The notes: generated from the letters alone by a model not told the origin. 64,000 bases of DNA from Paenibacillus riograndensis SBR5 (GCF_000981585.1 NZ_LN831776.1:635001-699000); one strand, 5' to 3'; shown: positions 51,670 to 61,735, numbered from the stretch's first letter. Translations and numbers: made by a program.

Positions 51670-52614
51670 ATGTGGAGTGTTATTATACTTGCCATTGTGA
51701 TTATTGTGGCCGGCGGCTTGACTTATGCAGGGTTCTTTTTCTACGGAATCGCAATCAAGCGGGCACCCAAGGAGTTCCTGGCCAAAACCCCTGATCTCAA
51801 GGTGGACCCGCCGGTTGCCGGGCCTTCCTGGGGAGAAGGTGCAGACTGGGTATCCCGCCACAGCTTCAGGAAGATTGAGATTACTTCTGACGATGGGCTT
51901 ACCCTGCGCGGTTATTATCTGCCGTCAGAGCGCGCCGCAGGGCGGACTGCTATTATAGCCCACGGCTATTCCGGGAAAGGTAAGGATATGGGGGCATACG
52001 CCAAAATCTACTACGAGAGCCTGGGGTACCATGTGCTGCTTCCCGATGCCCGCGGACATGGCGACAGCACAGGGGAGTACATCGGGTTTGGCTGGCCGGA
52101 ACGCCGGGATTACCTGAGATGGATTGAGTATATCCTTGCAGAGAGCGGGCCGGAGGCCCAAATTGTGCTGCATGGGGTATCCATGGGAGGAGCCACTGTG
52201 ATGATGACTTCCGGAGAAGAGCTTCCCCCACAGGTCAAAGCCATCGTAGCCGACTGCGGTTATACCTCTGTCAAAGCGCAGCTGTCTTACCAGCTGTGGC
52301 GGATGTACCATCTGCCGAGTTTTCCTTTTGTCCATATGGCGAGCTTTATCACCCGGATCAAGGCAGGGTATTTCTTCGGAGAGGCCTCGGCGCTGAAGCA
52401 GGTCCGTAAAGCCCGCGTGCCCATACTGTTCATACATGGCGATGCCGACAAGTTTGTACCGTTCTATATGATGGATAAGCTGTATCAAGCGTGCAGGAGT
52501 CCCAAGGATCAGCTTGTGATCCACGGTGCCGGTCACGGCGTGGCTTATGATACGGATAAGGCAGCGTATGTAGGGAAGGTAACTGATTTTGTGACCCGGT
52601 ACGTTCAAATATAA
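51670..52614 (+). CDS. Membrane-anchored alpha/beta hydrolase
   Basis: 314 residues: an N-terminal membrane helix (about 2-27), then an alpha/beta hydrolase fold with oxyanion turn AHGYSGKGKD, nucleophile elbow HGVSMGGATV (Ser), Asp in FIHGDADKFVPF and His in HGAGHGVAY. Like B. subtilis YqkD-type enzymes. ATG at 51670 follows AAAGGTGAT; the frame is open 19 codons upstream without a better site. Substrate unknown; the active domain probably sits outside the membrane or loosely at its inner face. Confidence 0.88.
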   Translation: MWSVIILAIVIIVAGGLTYAGFFFYGIAIKRAPKEFLAKTPDLKVDPPVAGPSWGEGADWVSRHSFRKIEITSDDGLTLRGYYLPSERAAGRTAIIAHGYSGKGKDMGAYAKIYYESLGYHVLLPDARGHGDSTGEYIGFGWPERRDYLRWIEYILAESGPEAQIVLHGVSMGGATVMMTSGEELPPQVKAIVADCGYTSVKAQLSYQLWRMYHLPSFPFVHMASFITRIKAGYFFGEASALKQVRKARVPILFIHGDADKFVPFYMMDKLYQACRSPKDQLVIHGAGHGVAYDTDKAAYVGKVTDFVTRYVQI

Positions 52615-52669
52615 GAAAGTACCCGTTTCTACTTGAATGATCCTGAAAAAAAGTCCCTGAAACGTAGAC

Positions 52670-52704
52670 GCGCCCGGTATCCGCAAACTGCGGTTACCGG
52701 GCGC
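52670..52704. other. Long GC-rich hairpin without T-run
   Basis: GCGCCCGGTATCCGC pairs with GCGGTTACCGGGCGC (one mismatch), loop AAACT, 56 bp behind the hydrolase stop. No T-run on either strand. The rest of the gap to 53141 has a smaller hairpin (GACAAAAG/CTTTTGTC, 52858-52883) and a promoter-like TTGACA at 53024 with an AT-rich -10 region. Confidence 0.5.
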
Positions 52705-53141
52705 TGATATGTTCCACACATGGTCTGCATTACTATCTACCAAATGCAGTTCCATGTCTTCTCCGTATATTTAATCCCCCGCCGTCCGTGAGCAAACGGG
52801 TGTCTTAATTCCTTGTTATTTCCAGCAGCCGTGTGGCGAGAATAATCCTTCCAAAACGACAAAAGCCCTACCTCTCTTTTGTCCTTACGGCTCCGTGGCC
52901 GCGCCAGTGTGAATCGGAAAACTATGTTCGAATTTAATCTCATAAAAAGGAAGAGTACTGCAAGAAAACGTAAGATTTTGTGTCCAAAATGCCGATAATA
53001 TATAAACGGGCAACGAATCGGCTTGACATCTTCTTGATGGGGATAATATATACAGTAAACAAATGTTCTTTAATTATAGCACGGGATGTAAAGAATTGCA
53101 AACAGTTAAGCTGAATGGGCAGGCTGGAAACGGGGGATCTA

Positions 53142-54674
53142 ATGAATTTATACGGAGGTTTTTTAAAAAAGCAAATTCGTAACTACATATTCGGCTCCGT
53201 AGTTGCCGTGCTTGCGGTGGGGAGCCTGATCCTACTCTCTTCACTTGAAATAAGCACCGTAGAGTATTTCCGGCTGCTGATCATACTGCTGATTTCGTTC
53301 GCCATTATGGCTGTCGTGGAAATCAGTGTCTTCATCCGGCAAATCCGGCCGATCCGGGCCGCACTTACGGAGCATAGACCCGCACTTGCCATGCTGGAAG
53401 AAGCCTACTTGCATACTCACCGGCTGCCGAAGCTTGCGGTGCAGCGGATATTGGGCCCGCATTTTCTGGGGCTGTCCCTGCCTGCGTCGGTCATGACCTA
53501 TGGGATGATTCGTACGGGATTAATCAATCTCCCCTACTTCTACCTTGTGCTTGCGGTGGCCGGGGCCATCCTGGTAGCGTGTATGCATGCGTTGATTGAG
53601 TTTTTTCTGACCTCCTCGGCAATTATTCCACTAATTAAGAACTTCAGAAACCGGGCTTTGGAATTGCACATGGTTGATTTTTCTCTGGAGGGGCATGTGT
53701 TTGTGCCAATCCGCCCCAAATTCCTCATTACTTGTATGCTGATCGGTACCTTCCCGCTTGTGCTTTTTATTATGGCGACCCAGATCCGGCTGGAAACACT
53801 AGGGGGAAGAGCGGCTGAGAGTATGCGGAGCTACTGGGAGTGGGCCGGGCTTGTGCTGCTGATCGGCACCCTTTTTTCTTCCATAGCAGCCTGGCTGCTG
53901 ACCCGGAGCGTGCAGCATCCAATCAACGAATTATACCGGGCGATGAATAATATCAAGGACGGACGGCTGCTGCAGGTGCAGGATGAATACTCGGATGAAT
54001 TCTCGAAGCTTGTGGCCGGGTTTAATATGATGGTCCGCGGGCTGCAGGCCCGGGAACAGCAGAGCAGGCAGCTGCTCGACAGCTATTTCACCACCCTGGC
54101 CGTAGCGCTGGACGCCCGTGATCCGTATACAGCCGGGCACTCGCTGCGGGTAGCGGAATATTCGGTCATTATTGGCCAGCTCGCCGGGCTTACAGGACAG
54201 CAGCTGGATAATTTGCGCAAATCGGCCCTGCTGCATGATATCGGCAAAATCGGTGTGCGGGACAGCGTGCTTTTTAAGGAGGAAGAGCTTACGGAGGAGG
54301 AGTTCGACCAGATCAAAAGTCATCCCGTCCTGGGAGAAAATATTCTGCGGCAGATTGAGCCAGAAGAGAAAATGGCGCCTTACCTGGGCGGAGTCCGTTC
54401 CCATCACGAACGTTATGACGGCAAGGGATATCCCGACGGCTTGGCCGGAACGGCCATTCCTCTGCATGGCCGGATTATCGCCGTGGCCGACGCGTATGAT
54501 GCCATGACCTCGGACCGGCCTTACCGCAAAGGAATGGACCATGACCGGGCGCTCGCTATTCTGGAGCAGGGAAGAGGCACTCAGTGGGACCCTGAATTTG
54601 CCGGGTTGTTCCTGGCCTACTTCGGAAAAACCGGTAAATCCGATAAAGCAGGTTATCCGGGCCGGGCAGGATAG
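53142..54674 (+). CDS. HD-GYP domain protein, probable c-di-GMP phosphodiesterase
   Basis: 510 residues: four to five membrane helices in the first 240 residues, a HAMP-like linker (LTRSVQHPINELYRAMNNIKDG), a short coiled coil, and a complete HD-GYP domain (about 315-490): DPYTAGHSLRVA, HDIGKIGV, HPVLGENIL, HHERYDGKGYPDGL and DAYDAMTSDRPYR. These residues hold the metal centre that opens c-di-GMP to pGpG/GMP. ATG at 53142 follows GGGGGATCT. It lies 2 kb from the c-di-GMP-controlled adhesin; a regulatory link is inference. Confidence 0.9.
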   Translation: MNLYGGFLKKQIRNYIFGSVVAVLAVGSLILLSSLEISTVEYFRLLIILLISFAIMAVVEISVFIRQIRPIRAALTEHRPALAMLEEAYLHTHRLPKLAVQRILGPHFLGLSLPASVMTYGMIRTGLINLPYFYLVLAVAGAILVACMHALIEFFLTSSAIIPLIKNFRNRALELHMVDFSLEGHVFVPIRPKFLITCMLIGTFPLVLFIMATQIRLETLGGRAAESMRSYWEWAGLVLLIGTLFSSIAAWLLTRSVQHPINELYRAMNNIKDGRLLQVQDEYSDEFSKLVAGFNMMVRGLQAREQQSRQLLDSYFTTLAVALDARDPYTAGHSLRVAEYSVIIGQLAGLTGQQLDNLRKSALLHDIGKIGVRDSVLFKEEELTEEEFDQIKSHPVLGENILRQIEPEEKMAPYLGGVRSHHERYDGKGYPDGLAGTAIPLHGRIIAVADAYDAMTSDRPYRKGMDHDRALAILEQGRGTQWDPEFAGLFLAYFGKTGKSDKAGYPGRAG

Positions 54675-54894
54675 CAGGGCAATGAATGCGGGGATGTACA
54701 GCGGCATTATCCTTATATTTCTTGTTCAAGCGGATGCCATCCAGTTAATATTCGGTATCCGCTTCTGCTTGCGTGCCTATTTTGTGAACTGCCCCCTAAA
54801 ACCGACAAATCCCGAGCACATTCATTGAAGGATTGCAGGCGGACCGTTATAATTAATAAGTCTGGATTTTAATTAAAAAATAAGGGAGATCATT

Positions 54895-55287
54895 ATGAAA
54901 CGCGCAGATGTGCTGCTGATTTCCATCGTGCTCATTGTGGCGCTCGCTTTTATCGTACCGAGATGGCTCTCGAACGATAACGACAAGGCGGGACCGGACA
55001 ATAATCTTGTAGCCAATATAACGGTGGATGGCAAGCTGTATAAGACAGTGAAGCTTACAAAAGAGGAACAAACCATTGATGTCCGCACGGAGCGCGGTTA
55101 TAACATTTTGAAGGTGCATGATTACGGGATTGAAATGTACGATGCTGACTGCCCTGACAAGGTATGCCTGGGCTTTGGCCATATTACCCGTCCCAAGCAG
55201 ACCATTGTGTGCCTGCCGCACCGGGTGTTAGTAGAAATAGCAGGCGCGGTGCCGGGGGAGGATGATATAGATGCCTATGTCCAGTAG
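54895..55287 (+). CDS. NusG domain II-containing membrane-anchored protein
   Basis: 130 residues: one N-terminal membrane helix, then the small beta-rich NusG_II domain (VANITVDGKLYKTVKL; YGIEMYDADCPDKVCLGFGHITRPKQTIVCLPHRV) with a CPDKVC Cys pair. AGGGAGATCATT precedes the ATG. Its stop overlaps the next gene by 17 bp. The pairing with a Gx transporter-family gene is common in Firmicutes. Despite the name the protein is extracytoplasmic and not a transcription factor; role unknown. Confidence 0.85.
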   Translation: MKRADVLLISIVLIVALAFIVPRWLSNDNDKAGPDNNLVANITVDGKLYKTVKLTKEEQTIDVRTERGYNILKVHDYGIEMYDADCPDKVCLGFGHITRPKQTIVCLPHRVLVEIAGAVPGEDDIDAYVQ

Positions 55288-55822
55288 TGAATCAGCAACA
55301 GCTCTGAAAAGGACGGTGATTGTGGCGATTTTTGCCGCAGTGGCTGTAGTGCTCAGTCTGGTGGAAGCCCAGATCCCGCTGGTCGGGGTCGGGCTGATGC
55401 CTGGGGCTAAGCTTGGCTTCGCCAACATTATGATTTTGACTTGTATATTCTTTTTACGGGGCCGGGACGCCTTTGTCCTTGTTATTCTGAAGACATTGCT
55501 TACCGCATTCCTGCTCGGCACCTTTTCCAGTCTGCTCTTCAGCCTGTTCGGCTCGCTTCTCAGCTTTGTAGTGATGTTCCTGCTGGTGAAATGGGGGGGC
55601 AAGAAATTCAGTGTGATCGGAATCAGTATCGCCGGCGGACTGGCCCATAACACCGGGCAATTGTTCGCGGCAGCCATAGTCTTTAAATCCACGAGTATTT
55701 TCTACTACCTGCCGGTGCTGCTTATTACCGGAATCGTGACGGGGATTGCCGTCGGCTATGCGGTCCGCTATCTGGTAGCGTCGCTGTCCAAAATATCGCT
55801 GTTTGAAGAGTTTTTGGGCTGA
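55271..55822 (+). CDS. Gx transporter family protein (Hpre_diP_synt_I), candidate ECF substrate-binding component
   Basis: 183 residues, five to six membrane helices, with VVLSLVEAQIPLVGVGLMPGAKLGFANI, typical of PF07456, historically annotated as heptaprenyl diphosphate synthase component I. The fold class is like ECF S components. It overlaps the NusG_II gene and stands directly before the ECF ATPase and T genes, so I infer that it is the S component of this transporter. The ligand is unknown. GGGGGAGGATGATATAG precedes ATG 55271. Confidence 0.82.
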   Translation: MPMSSSESATALKRTVIVAIFAAVAVVLSLVEAQIPLVGVGLMPGAKLGFANIMILTCIFFLRGRDAFVLVILKTLLTAFLLGTFSSLLFSLFGSLLSFVVMFLLVKWGGKKFSVIGISIAGGLAHNTGQLFAAAIVFKSTSIFYYLPVLLITGIVTGIAVGYAVRYLVASLSKISLFEEFLG

Positions 55823-55851
55823 GCCGAATCATCAGCGGAAGGATGACTAAC

Positions 55852-56721
55852 ATGAGTGAAGCATATCAAGAGGTGGAGGGCGCAGAAGAGGCGCCGGCTG
55901 TGATTAAGCTGGATGGTGTATCCTTCGGCTACGACCCGGAGCATCCCATTCTCCATAATATCTCTTTATCCATTCCCCAGGGAGAGTGGGTTAGCATAGT
56001 TGGGCCCAACGGCTGCGGCAAGTCCACACTGGTCAAGCTGATGAATGCCCTGCTGCCGAAAAGTGGTGGCGAAATCACTGTTTGCGGCCATCAGCTGGGA
56101 GAGGAAACGATCGGAGCCATCCGGCAGTGCATTGGCATGGTATTTCAGAATCCCGATAATCAATTTATCGGGGCAACGGTTGAAGAAGATATATTGTTTG
56201 GCCTAGAAGGGCTGTGTTTGCCTTATGCCGAGATGGAGGAACGCCTGCGTGCCTATACCGTAAAGCTGGGGATTGAGGCGCTGCTGTCCAAGCATCCGGG
56301 CGAGCTGTCAGGCGGACAGAAGCAGCGCGTAGCTATTGCATCCATTCTAGCCATGAAGCCAGGCATCGTCATCTTTGACGAGGCCTCTTCCATGTTGGAT
56401 GAGGCGAGCCGCGATGAGCTGCTGCGCATTTTGCAGGGGATGCGGGCGGAAGGGCAGTATACCATTCTGATGATTACGCATGATGCTGACGAGATTCTGG
56501 CTTCAGACCGGGTGCTCGCCCTGCATGGCGGCGGTCTTGCCGCTGATACGACTCCCCGGGAGCTGTTCCGGGATAGAGGGCTTCTGGAAAAATGCCATCT
56601 GCTGGAGCCGTATCCTTGGCGCCTTGCCCGTGAATTGCAACGCCGGGGAATCAGGGTGGATGTTCCCGCCAGTGAAAAGGAGCTTATCGATACATTATGG
56701 CCATACAACTACAGCAAGTAA
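55852..56721 (+). CDS. ecfA1: Energy-coupling factor transporter ATPase EcfA1
   Basis: 289 residues with Walker A GPNGCGKST, Q-loop FQNPDNQF, ABC signature LSGGQKQRVAIA, Walker B IVIFDEASSMLD and switch His in ITHDADE. ATG at 55852 has GGAAGGATGACTAAC ahead; ATG at 55843 is too close to it. It overlaps ecfA2 by 25 bp. Forms the energising heterodimer with EcfA2 on EcfT. Confidence 0.92.
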   Translation: MSEAYQEVEGAEEAPAVIKLDGVSFGYDPEHPILHNISLSIPQGEWVSIVGPNGCGKSTLVKLMNALLPKSGGEITVCGHQLGEETIGAIRQCIGMVFQNPDNQFIGATVEEDILFGLEGLCLPYAEMEERLRAYTVKLGIEALLSKHPGELSGGQKQRVAIASILAMKPGIVIFDEASSMLDEASRDELLRILQGMRAEGQYTILMITHDADEILASDRVLALHGGGLAADTTPRELFRDRGLLEKCHLLEPYPWRLARELQRRGIRVDVPASEKELIDTLWPYNYSK

Positions 56722-57596
56722 GCTATACCTACGCCGAAAACAGCCTGTGGAAGCAGACGGCGCTGCATGAGATCACCCTCGGCATTCCCAAAGGCTCGCT
56801 GACCGGGATCGCGGGTGCGACAGGCTCCGGCAAGTCTACGCTGCTGCAGCTGTTCAATGGCATTTTGAAGCCGACTCAGGGCACGGTGCAGGTGCTGGAT
56901 GTAACTATACGCGCCGGTGAAAAGTCGCCGAAGCTGCTCCCGCTGCGCCGCCGGGTCGGACTGGTCTTTCAATTTCCGGAGCAGCAGATGTTCGAGGATA
57001 CGGTAGAAAAGGATCTGTGCTTCGGACCGCTCAATTTTGGCATGAGCCCGGAGGAAGCCAAGGAGCGGGCGCGCCAGGCCATGCTCGAAATGGGCCTGGA
57101 CCTCGGCCTGCTTACGCGCAATCCATTCCGGTTAAGCGGAGGGCAGATGCGCAAGGCGGCCATCGCCTCGGTGCTTGCTATGGACCCGGAGATCGTTGTG
57201 CTGGACGAGCCGACTGCCACACTGGACCCGGTCAGCCGGGCTGAGCTGATCTCACAACTGGAGCGTCTCTGCCATGAACAGGGTCGGACGATTATTATCG
57301 TAACCCACCGGATGGACGAACTGCTGCCTTATGCCGACCGCTGGATTCTGCTGAAGGACGGGGAGATTGCTTTTCAGGGCAGCGGCGGGGAGCTGGCGGA
57401 AGAGCCGGACATCCTTGCGCGCTGCGGTCTTGGCGTTCCGCATTCCCTCCGGTACTGGCGCGGCATTGCCGACCGTTTCGGGCTTGCTGGAGAGAAGCCG
57501 CGGCTTACGCCTGAGAGCCTTGCAGAGCTGATCGCTTCCCTGCCGGGGGCGGGCGCTGCGGGCAGACCGGAAGAAGGGGGGGATGCCCATGAATGA
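56697..57596 (+). CDS. ecfA2: Energy-coupling factor transporter ATPase EcfA2
   Basis: 299 residues: Walker A GATGSGKST, Q-loop FQFPEQQMFE, signature LSGGQMRKAAIA, Walker B IVVLDEPTATLDP, switch His VTHRMDE. The C-terminal 40 residues are Pro/Gly/Ala-rich and longer than usual. The start overlaps ecfA1; the stop overlaps ecfT by 8-14 bp, so all three are coupled. Confidence 0.92.
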   Translation: MAIQLQQVSYTYAENSLWKQTALHEITLGIPKGSLTGIAGATGSGKSTLLQLFNGILKPTQGTVQVLDVTIRAGEKSPKLLPLRRRVGLVFQFPEQQMFEDTVEKDLCFGPLNFGMSPEEAKERARQAMLEMGLDLGLLTRNPFRLSGGQMRKAAIASVLAMDPEIVVLDEPTATLDPVSRAELISQLERLCHEQGRTIIIVTHRMDELLPYADRWILLKDGEIAFQGSGGELAEEPDILARCGLGVPHSLRYWRGIADRFGLAGEKPRLTPESLAELIASLPGAGAAGRPEEGGDAHE

Positions 57597-58380
57597 GCGG
57601 CTGCTGCTGGGACGCAGTATTGAGACCGGCTCATGGGTGCATAAGCTGGATGCGCGTTCCAAGCTTACGGGGATGCTGCTGTATGTAGCTGTAATTCTGC
57701 TGTCGGATTCATGGCAGTCCATGGCGCTGCTGGCTGTGTTTTCGATTGCGGTCATGGCTTCAACGCGTATTCCGCTAAAGTATTTCATCAAAGCGGCCAA
57801 GCCTTTGCGCTATCTGATGCTGTTCATCTTCATCGTGCAGCTTCTGTCGGTCAAAGCGGGGGATGTGCTGTGGTCCGCCGGCTCCTTCTCGCTGCATGAG
57901 GGCGGTTTGCGCCTGGCATCCTTTTCTGTGATCCGCATGCTGTTTCTGATCACATTCACAGCGCTGCTAACCTTTACTACAACGCCGGGCAAGCTGAATC
58001 AGGGGCTGGAGGGAATCCTGTCGCCATTCAAGAAATTCGGGCTGTCGCCGGACCGGATTACGCTGATGATCAGCATCGCCCTGCGGTTCATTCCTACGAT
58101 TCTGGATGAATCGCAGATTATTATGAAAGCCCAGGCCTCCCGCGGGGCGGATCTGCAGGAGCTGCCTCTCAAAGAAAAAGCGCGGATGCTGGTGTCCCTG
58201 CTTGTGCCGGTGATCTCCAGCGCCTTCCGGCGGGCTCAGGACCTGGTCTATTCCATGGAAGCCAGAGGCTTCCGCATGGATGCCCCGCGCAGCCGGTATC
58301 ACCGCCTGAGGTGGGGCGCTGCCGATACTGTTTTTGTCGCTATGTTCGTCATCATGGGAGTTGCAGTTGCATTATTGTAA
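57589..58380 (+). CDS. ecfT: Energy-coupling factor transporter transmembrane protein EcfT
   Basis: 263 residues with about five helices and the two coupling motifs containing Ala-Arg-Gly/Ala: AQASRGADLQ and MEARGFRMDA. ATG 57589 is preferred over 57583 because it aligns with EcfT proteins (GRSIETGSWVHKLDARSKL) and gives better spacing to AAGGGGGG. Connects the ATPases to the S component. Confidence 0.92.
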   Translation: MNERLLLGRSIETGSWVHKLDARSKLTGMLLYVAVILLSDSWQSMALLAVFSIAVMASTRIPLKYFIKAAKPLRYLMLFIFIVQLLSVKAGDVLWSAGSFSLHEGGLRLASFSVIRMLFLITFTALLTFTTTPGKLNQGLEGILSPFKKFGLSPDRITLMISIALRFIPTILDESQIIMKAQASRGADLQELPLKEKARMLVSLLVPVISSAFRRAQDLVYSMEARGFRMDAPRSRYHRLRWGAADTVFVAMFVIMGVAVALL

Positions 58381-58400
58381 TATTTTAGGGGGAATAGGCA

Positions 58401-60326
58401 ATGGCAAGATTTTTTAACGGTAAAGAAATTGAACTGCTCGCGCCTGCGGGAACGTTCGATATTTTCCAGGCAGTCGTGGAGTCGGGCTGTGATGCAGTGT
58501 ATTTTGGCGGCCCGGTACTTAATATGAGAATGATGCGCAAAGGCTATAATCTATCGCATGAAGAAATAATTGAAGCCCTTGCTATGGCCCATAAACTGGA
58601 TAAAAAAGTATACATCACCGTAAACAATCTGTTCAGCGAAGACGATGTGGAGGAAGCCAGAGCTTACCTGCAGTTTCTGGACGAGGCCCGTCCGGATGCG
58701 CTGATCGTTCAGGATATGGCCGTGCTGGAGCTGATCCGTGAGATGGGGCTTACCGTTCCTGTCCACGCTTCAGTCATGATGAATGTGCACAATCTGGAGA
58801 TGATTTATGCTCTGCGCGATCTTGGAGTAAGCCGGGTAGTGACTTCACGGGAAATGGATCTGCAGACGGCCAAGCTGCTGGGTCAGAAGAGCGGCATGGA
58901 GCTGGAATACTTCGTTCATGGCGATATGTGCTCTGTGCACGGGGCGAACTGCTACTTCAGCTCCCAGGTCTTCGGCATGAGCAGCAACCGGGGCAAATGT
59001 ATGAAGCCTTGCCGATGGGATTACCGGATTAAACGTGACGGGTATGTGTTCCCGGCGGAATATCCGCTGGCCGTCAAGGATATGTTCATGTATGAGCATC
59101 TTCCGGAGCTGATCGATTCGGGGATTACCTCGTTTAAAATCGAAGGCCGGATGCGCGATAAGGAATTCATGGTCTCGCTGGTGAACAGCTACAGTGATGC
59201 GATTGACCGTTATATCGAAGATCCTATCGGCTTTGACCGCACAGTGGACTCCAAAGAGCTGTACAAAAACCGCAAACGTGATTTCTCCACTGCCTACGCT
59301 TTTGGCAAACCGGGTCTGGCGAATATTAACCGCCGTTACGAAGGTACAGGCAAGTTCTACAGCACTGGCAAGGTATTCAGTACACCAACAGCAGAGCGGG
59401 AGCTATCTGAGGCACGTGTGCTGGAGCTGCGCGAACGTCTGGCCCGGGCAGGGAAAGCACCGGAAGCACAACCGGAACTGGCTGTGCGTGTAAACAACAT
59501 GGCGCAAGCCCGGCTGGTCATTGAAATGGGCGCGGACAGTCTGTATCTGCCAGGAGATGTATTTGAACCCGACCGGCCGTTTACGAAGCAGGATATTAAG
59601 GAGCTTGGAGCAATTAAGGGGCAGACCAAGCTGTATCTCGGATTGCCGCGGATGATGACAGAGCTGCATTTTAACCAGTATGATCACTTGCTGAACGGAG
59701 AGCGGCTGCCCATTGACGGGCTGATGATTACTAATCTGGGAGCGATTCGGCGCTACAGAGCGGCTGGATATCCAATGATTGGCGATGTTAACTTGAATGT
59801 CTATAATCACCTGTCTGCAGGACTGTATGCCGGACTGGGGCTGGAAAAGCTTACGGTGTCCCCGGAGATGACGATGGAGCATTTTGCAGCCTTTACTGCG
59901 CGTTGTGATCTGCTGCTGGAGGTGGTTGTCCACGGGACACCGGCGCTGATGTACATGGAGCATGATCTTTACGAAAATACCGAGGTGATGGAGCCTATCG
60001 CTGAAGAGGATAACCGCTATGTCAGCAACGATGTGCTGGTGCTCAAAACCGATAAAGGCGAAAACCCGGTCTACCGCGACCAATACGGCCGCTGCCATCT
60101 GCTCTTCTCCAAAGAACTCTGCTACTTGCCTATGCTGAAAGAAATGAGCGGACTGGGCATTGCCAGCTTCCGGATCGAAGGCGCCACATACAGCACGGAA
60201 GAGCTGCGGGCAATTATTGCTGCCTATCAGGCTGCCTTGGGCGGTACAAATCCGCAGGAGGATTTACTGGGCGGGCTTACACCTGTTTATGCCGGTTATA
60301 CGCTGGGCTCCTTGCAGTTCAATTAA
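58401..60326 (+). CDS. U32 family protein with Fe-S cysteine motif, two-domain form
   Basis: 641 residues. The first half is a U32 (peptidase-like) barrel: LLAPAGTFDIFQAVVESGCDAVYFGG, TVNNLF, then the four-Cys cluster motif MCSVHGANCYFSS...RGKCMKPCRWDY. The second half (about 355-640) repeats a related barrel (VRVNNMAQARLVIEMGADSLYLPGDVF) and a C-terminal Cys-containing part. Members include UbiU/UbiV and the RNA hydroxylases RlhA/TrhP, which use the cluster and prephenate or other oxygen donors; proteolysis is doubtful. It follows ecfT by 20 bp with GGGGGAATAGGCA as ribosome site. Confidence 0.85.
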   Translation: MARFFNGKEIELLAPAGTFDIFQAVVESGCDAVYFGGPVLNMRMMRKGYNLSHEEIIEALAMAHKLDKKVYITVNNLFSEDDVEEARAYLQFLDEARPDALIVQDMAVLELIREMGLTVPVHASVMMNVHNLEMIYALRDLGVSRVVTSREMDLQTAKLLGQKSGMELEYFVHGDMCSVHGANCYFSSQVFGMSSNRGKCMKPCRWDYRIKRDGYVFPAEYPLAVKDMFMYEHLPELIDSGITSFKIEGRMRDKEFMVSLVNSYSDAIDRYIEDPIGFDRTVDSKELYKNRKRDFSTAYAFGKPGLANINRRYEGTGKFYSTGKVFSTPTAERELSEARVLELRERLARAGKAPEAQPELAVRVNNMAQARLVIEMGADSLYLPGDVFEPDRPFTKQDIKELGAIKGQTKLYLGLPRMMTELHFNQYDHLLNGERLPIDGLMITNLGAIRRYRAAGYPMIGDVNLNVYNHLSAGLYAGLGLEKLTVSPEMTMEHFAAFTARCDLLLEVVVHGTPALMYMEHDLYENTEVMEPIAEEDNRYVSNDVLVLKTDKGENPVYRDQYGRCHLLFSKELCYLPMLKEMSGLGIASFRIEGATYSTEELRAIIAAYQAALGGTNPQEDLLGGLTPVYAGYTLGSLQFN

Positions 60327-60432
60327 TATATTTCAATTTTAAAATATCAAGCTGGAGCGTATAATAACAGTAAGTGGTAGATTGATAAGTTATTTTTTTC
60401 ACAAGATATGCCTGAAAGAGAGGGAACCCATC

Positions 60433-61734
60433 ATGAAGCAAGAAGAGACGGTCATCGGGAGAACAGCGGTTGCCGCCAAAAGAAAAGATTATTTTTATCC
60501 CTGCACCGCACACTTTTACCGCGATGCGCCGCAGCTCGTGCGTGGAAGCATGCAGTTTGTGTACGATGAGCACGGCAAGCAATATACTGACTTTTTTGCC
60601 GGAGTATCGGTTGTCGCCTGCGGGCATTGCAACCCGGTGATTACGGCGCGTACAATTGCACAGCTTCAGCAGCTCCAGCATACCTCAACGGTCTATCTTA
60701 CGCAGCCGAATGTAGATTTGGCCGAGCGGCTGGAGGAGGTGCTGCCGGGGAAGCTGCGCCGCAGCTTCTTCGTCAACAGCGGCTCCGAGGCCAATGAAGG
60801 GGCGCTGCTGCTGGCCAGAATGCATACCGGACGCAAAGGTTTCATTGCCCTGGAGAGCGGGCTGCACGGACGCACTAATCTGACGATGAGTGTTACCGGA
60901 CTGCAGATGTGGAGAACGGATCAATACCTGGATGAAGATGTAACGTTTATTGAGCGTCCTTATGATCCAAAGCTTACGCTTGATGAAGCTGCGGCCGTTT
61001 CTCTAAAGAGCCTGGAACGGGTGCTGAAGGAGAAGGGCGACACGGTTGCGGCCATGATTGTAGAGCCGATTCAAGGAAATGGCGGCATGATTATGCCTGC
61101 CCCTGCGTATTTCCGCGAAGTCAAAACGCTGCTGGAGCAGTACGGCGTGCTGCTGATCGACGACGAGATACAGACGGGCTACGGCCGGACAGGTGCAATG
61201 TTCGCCATGGAGCATTTTGGCGTTGTGCCGGATATTATCAGCATGGCCAAAGCGCTGGGCAACGGGGTTCCGGTAGCTGCTTTTGCAACAACGGATGAAA
61301 TTGCAGCGTCGCTGAACCGGCCTTCGGCTTCGACGTTCGGGGGCAACCCTGTATCGGCGGCTACAGCCCTTGCGGTACTGGATTATATCCGTGACGAACG
61401 TCTGCCGGAGCGTGCGGCTGAGCTTGGTTCACGCCTGAAGAAAGGCCTTGAATCGCTTAAGGAACGTTATCCGGGAATGATCACTGATGTGCGCGGAACC
61501 GGGCTGATGCTGGGCGCAGAATTGGCAGGTCCGGACGCAGCCGGATCAGCTGAACTGACCGATAATGTGCTCGAAGCGATGAAAGACCGCGGTTATCTGA
61601 TCGGCAAAAACGGCGTAGGCCGCAACGTCCTGGCCTTCCAGCCGCCGCTGGTTATTACCGCAGAAGATGTCGATGGGATGCTTGCTGTTTTGAATGAAGT
61701 GCTGCTGCAGGTTTCCACAGAAAAGGAAGAATAA
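60433..61734 (+). CDS. Class III PLP-dependent aminotransferase
   Basis: 433 residues. Fold type I, class [55 protein letters not shown], and Lys of [12 protein letters not shown] binding PLP. It is closest in look to alanine-glyoxylate (AGXT2-like) and acetylornithine/4-aminobutyrate aminotransferases. ATG at 60433 follows AGAGAGGG; a TTG at 60382 is less likely. It is 1 bp from the prenyltransferase gene, so they are co-transcribed. Substrate unknown. Confidence 0.88.
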   Translation: MKQEETVIGRTAVAAKRKDYFYPCTAHFYRDAPQLVRGSMQFVYDEHGKQYTDFFAGVSVVACGHCNPVITARTIAQLQQLQHTSTVYLTQPNVDLAERLEEVLPGKLRRSFFVNSGSEANEGALLLARMHTGRKGFIALESGLHGRTNLTMSVTGLQMWRTDQYLDEDVTFIERPYDPKLTLDEAAAVSLKSLERVLKEKGDTVAAMIVEPIQGNGGMIMPAPAYFREVKTLLEQYGVLLIDDEIQTGYGRTGAMFAMEHFGVVPDIISMAKALGNGVPVAAFATTDEIAASLNRPSASTFGGNPVSAATALAVLDYIRDERLPERAAELGSRLKKGLESLKERYPGMITDVRGTGLMLGAELAGPDAAGSAELTDNVLEAMKDRGYLIGKNGVGRNVLAFQPPLVITAEDVDGMLAVLNEVLLQVSTEKEE

Positions 61735-61735
61735 T

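Noticed and set aside
52737..52943. 68-codon minus-strand frame between the hydrolase and HD-GYP genes
   Set aside because: No ribosome site before its ATG, unusual composition, and it overlaps hairpins; not supported without conservation data.
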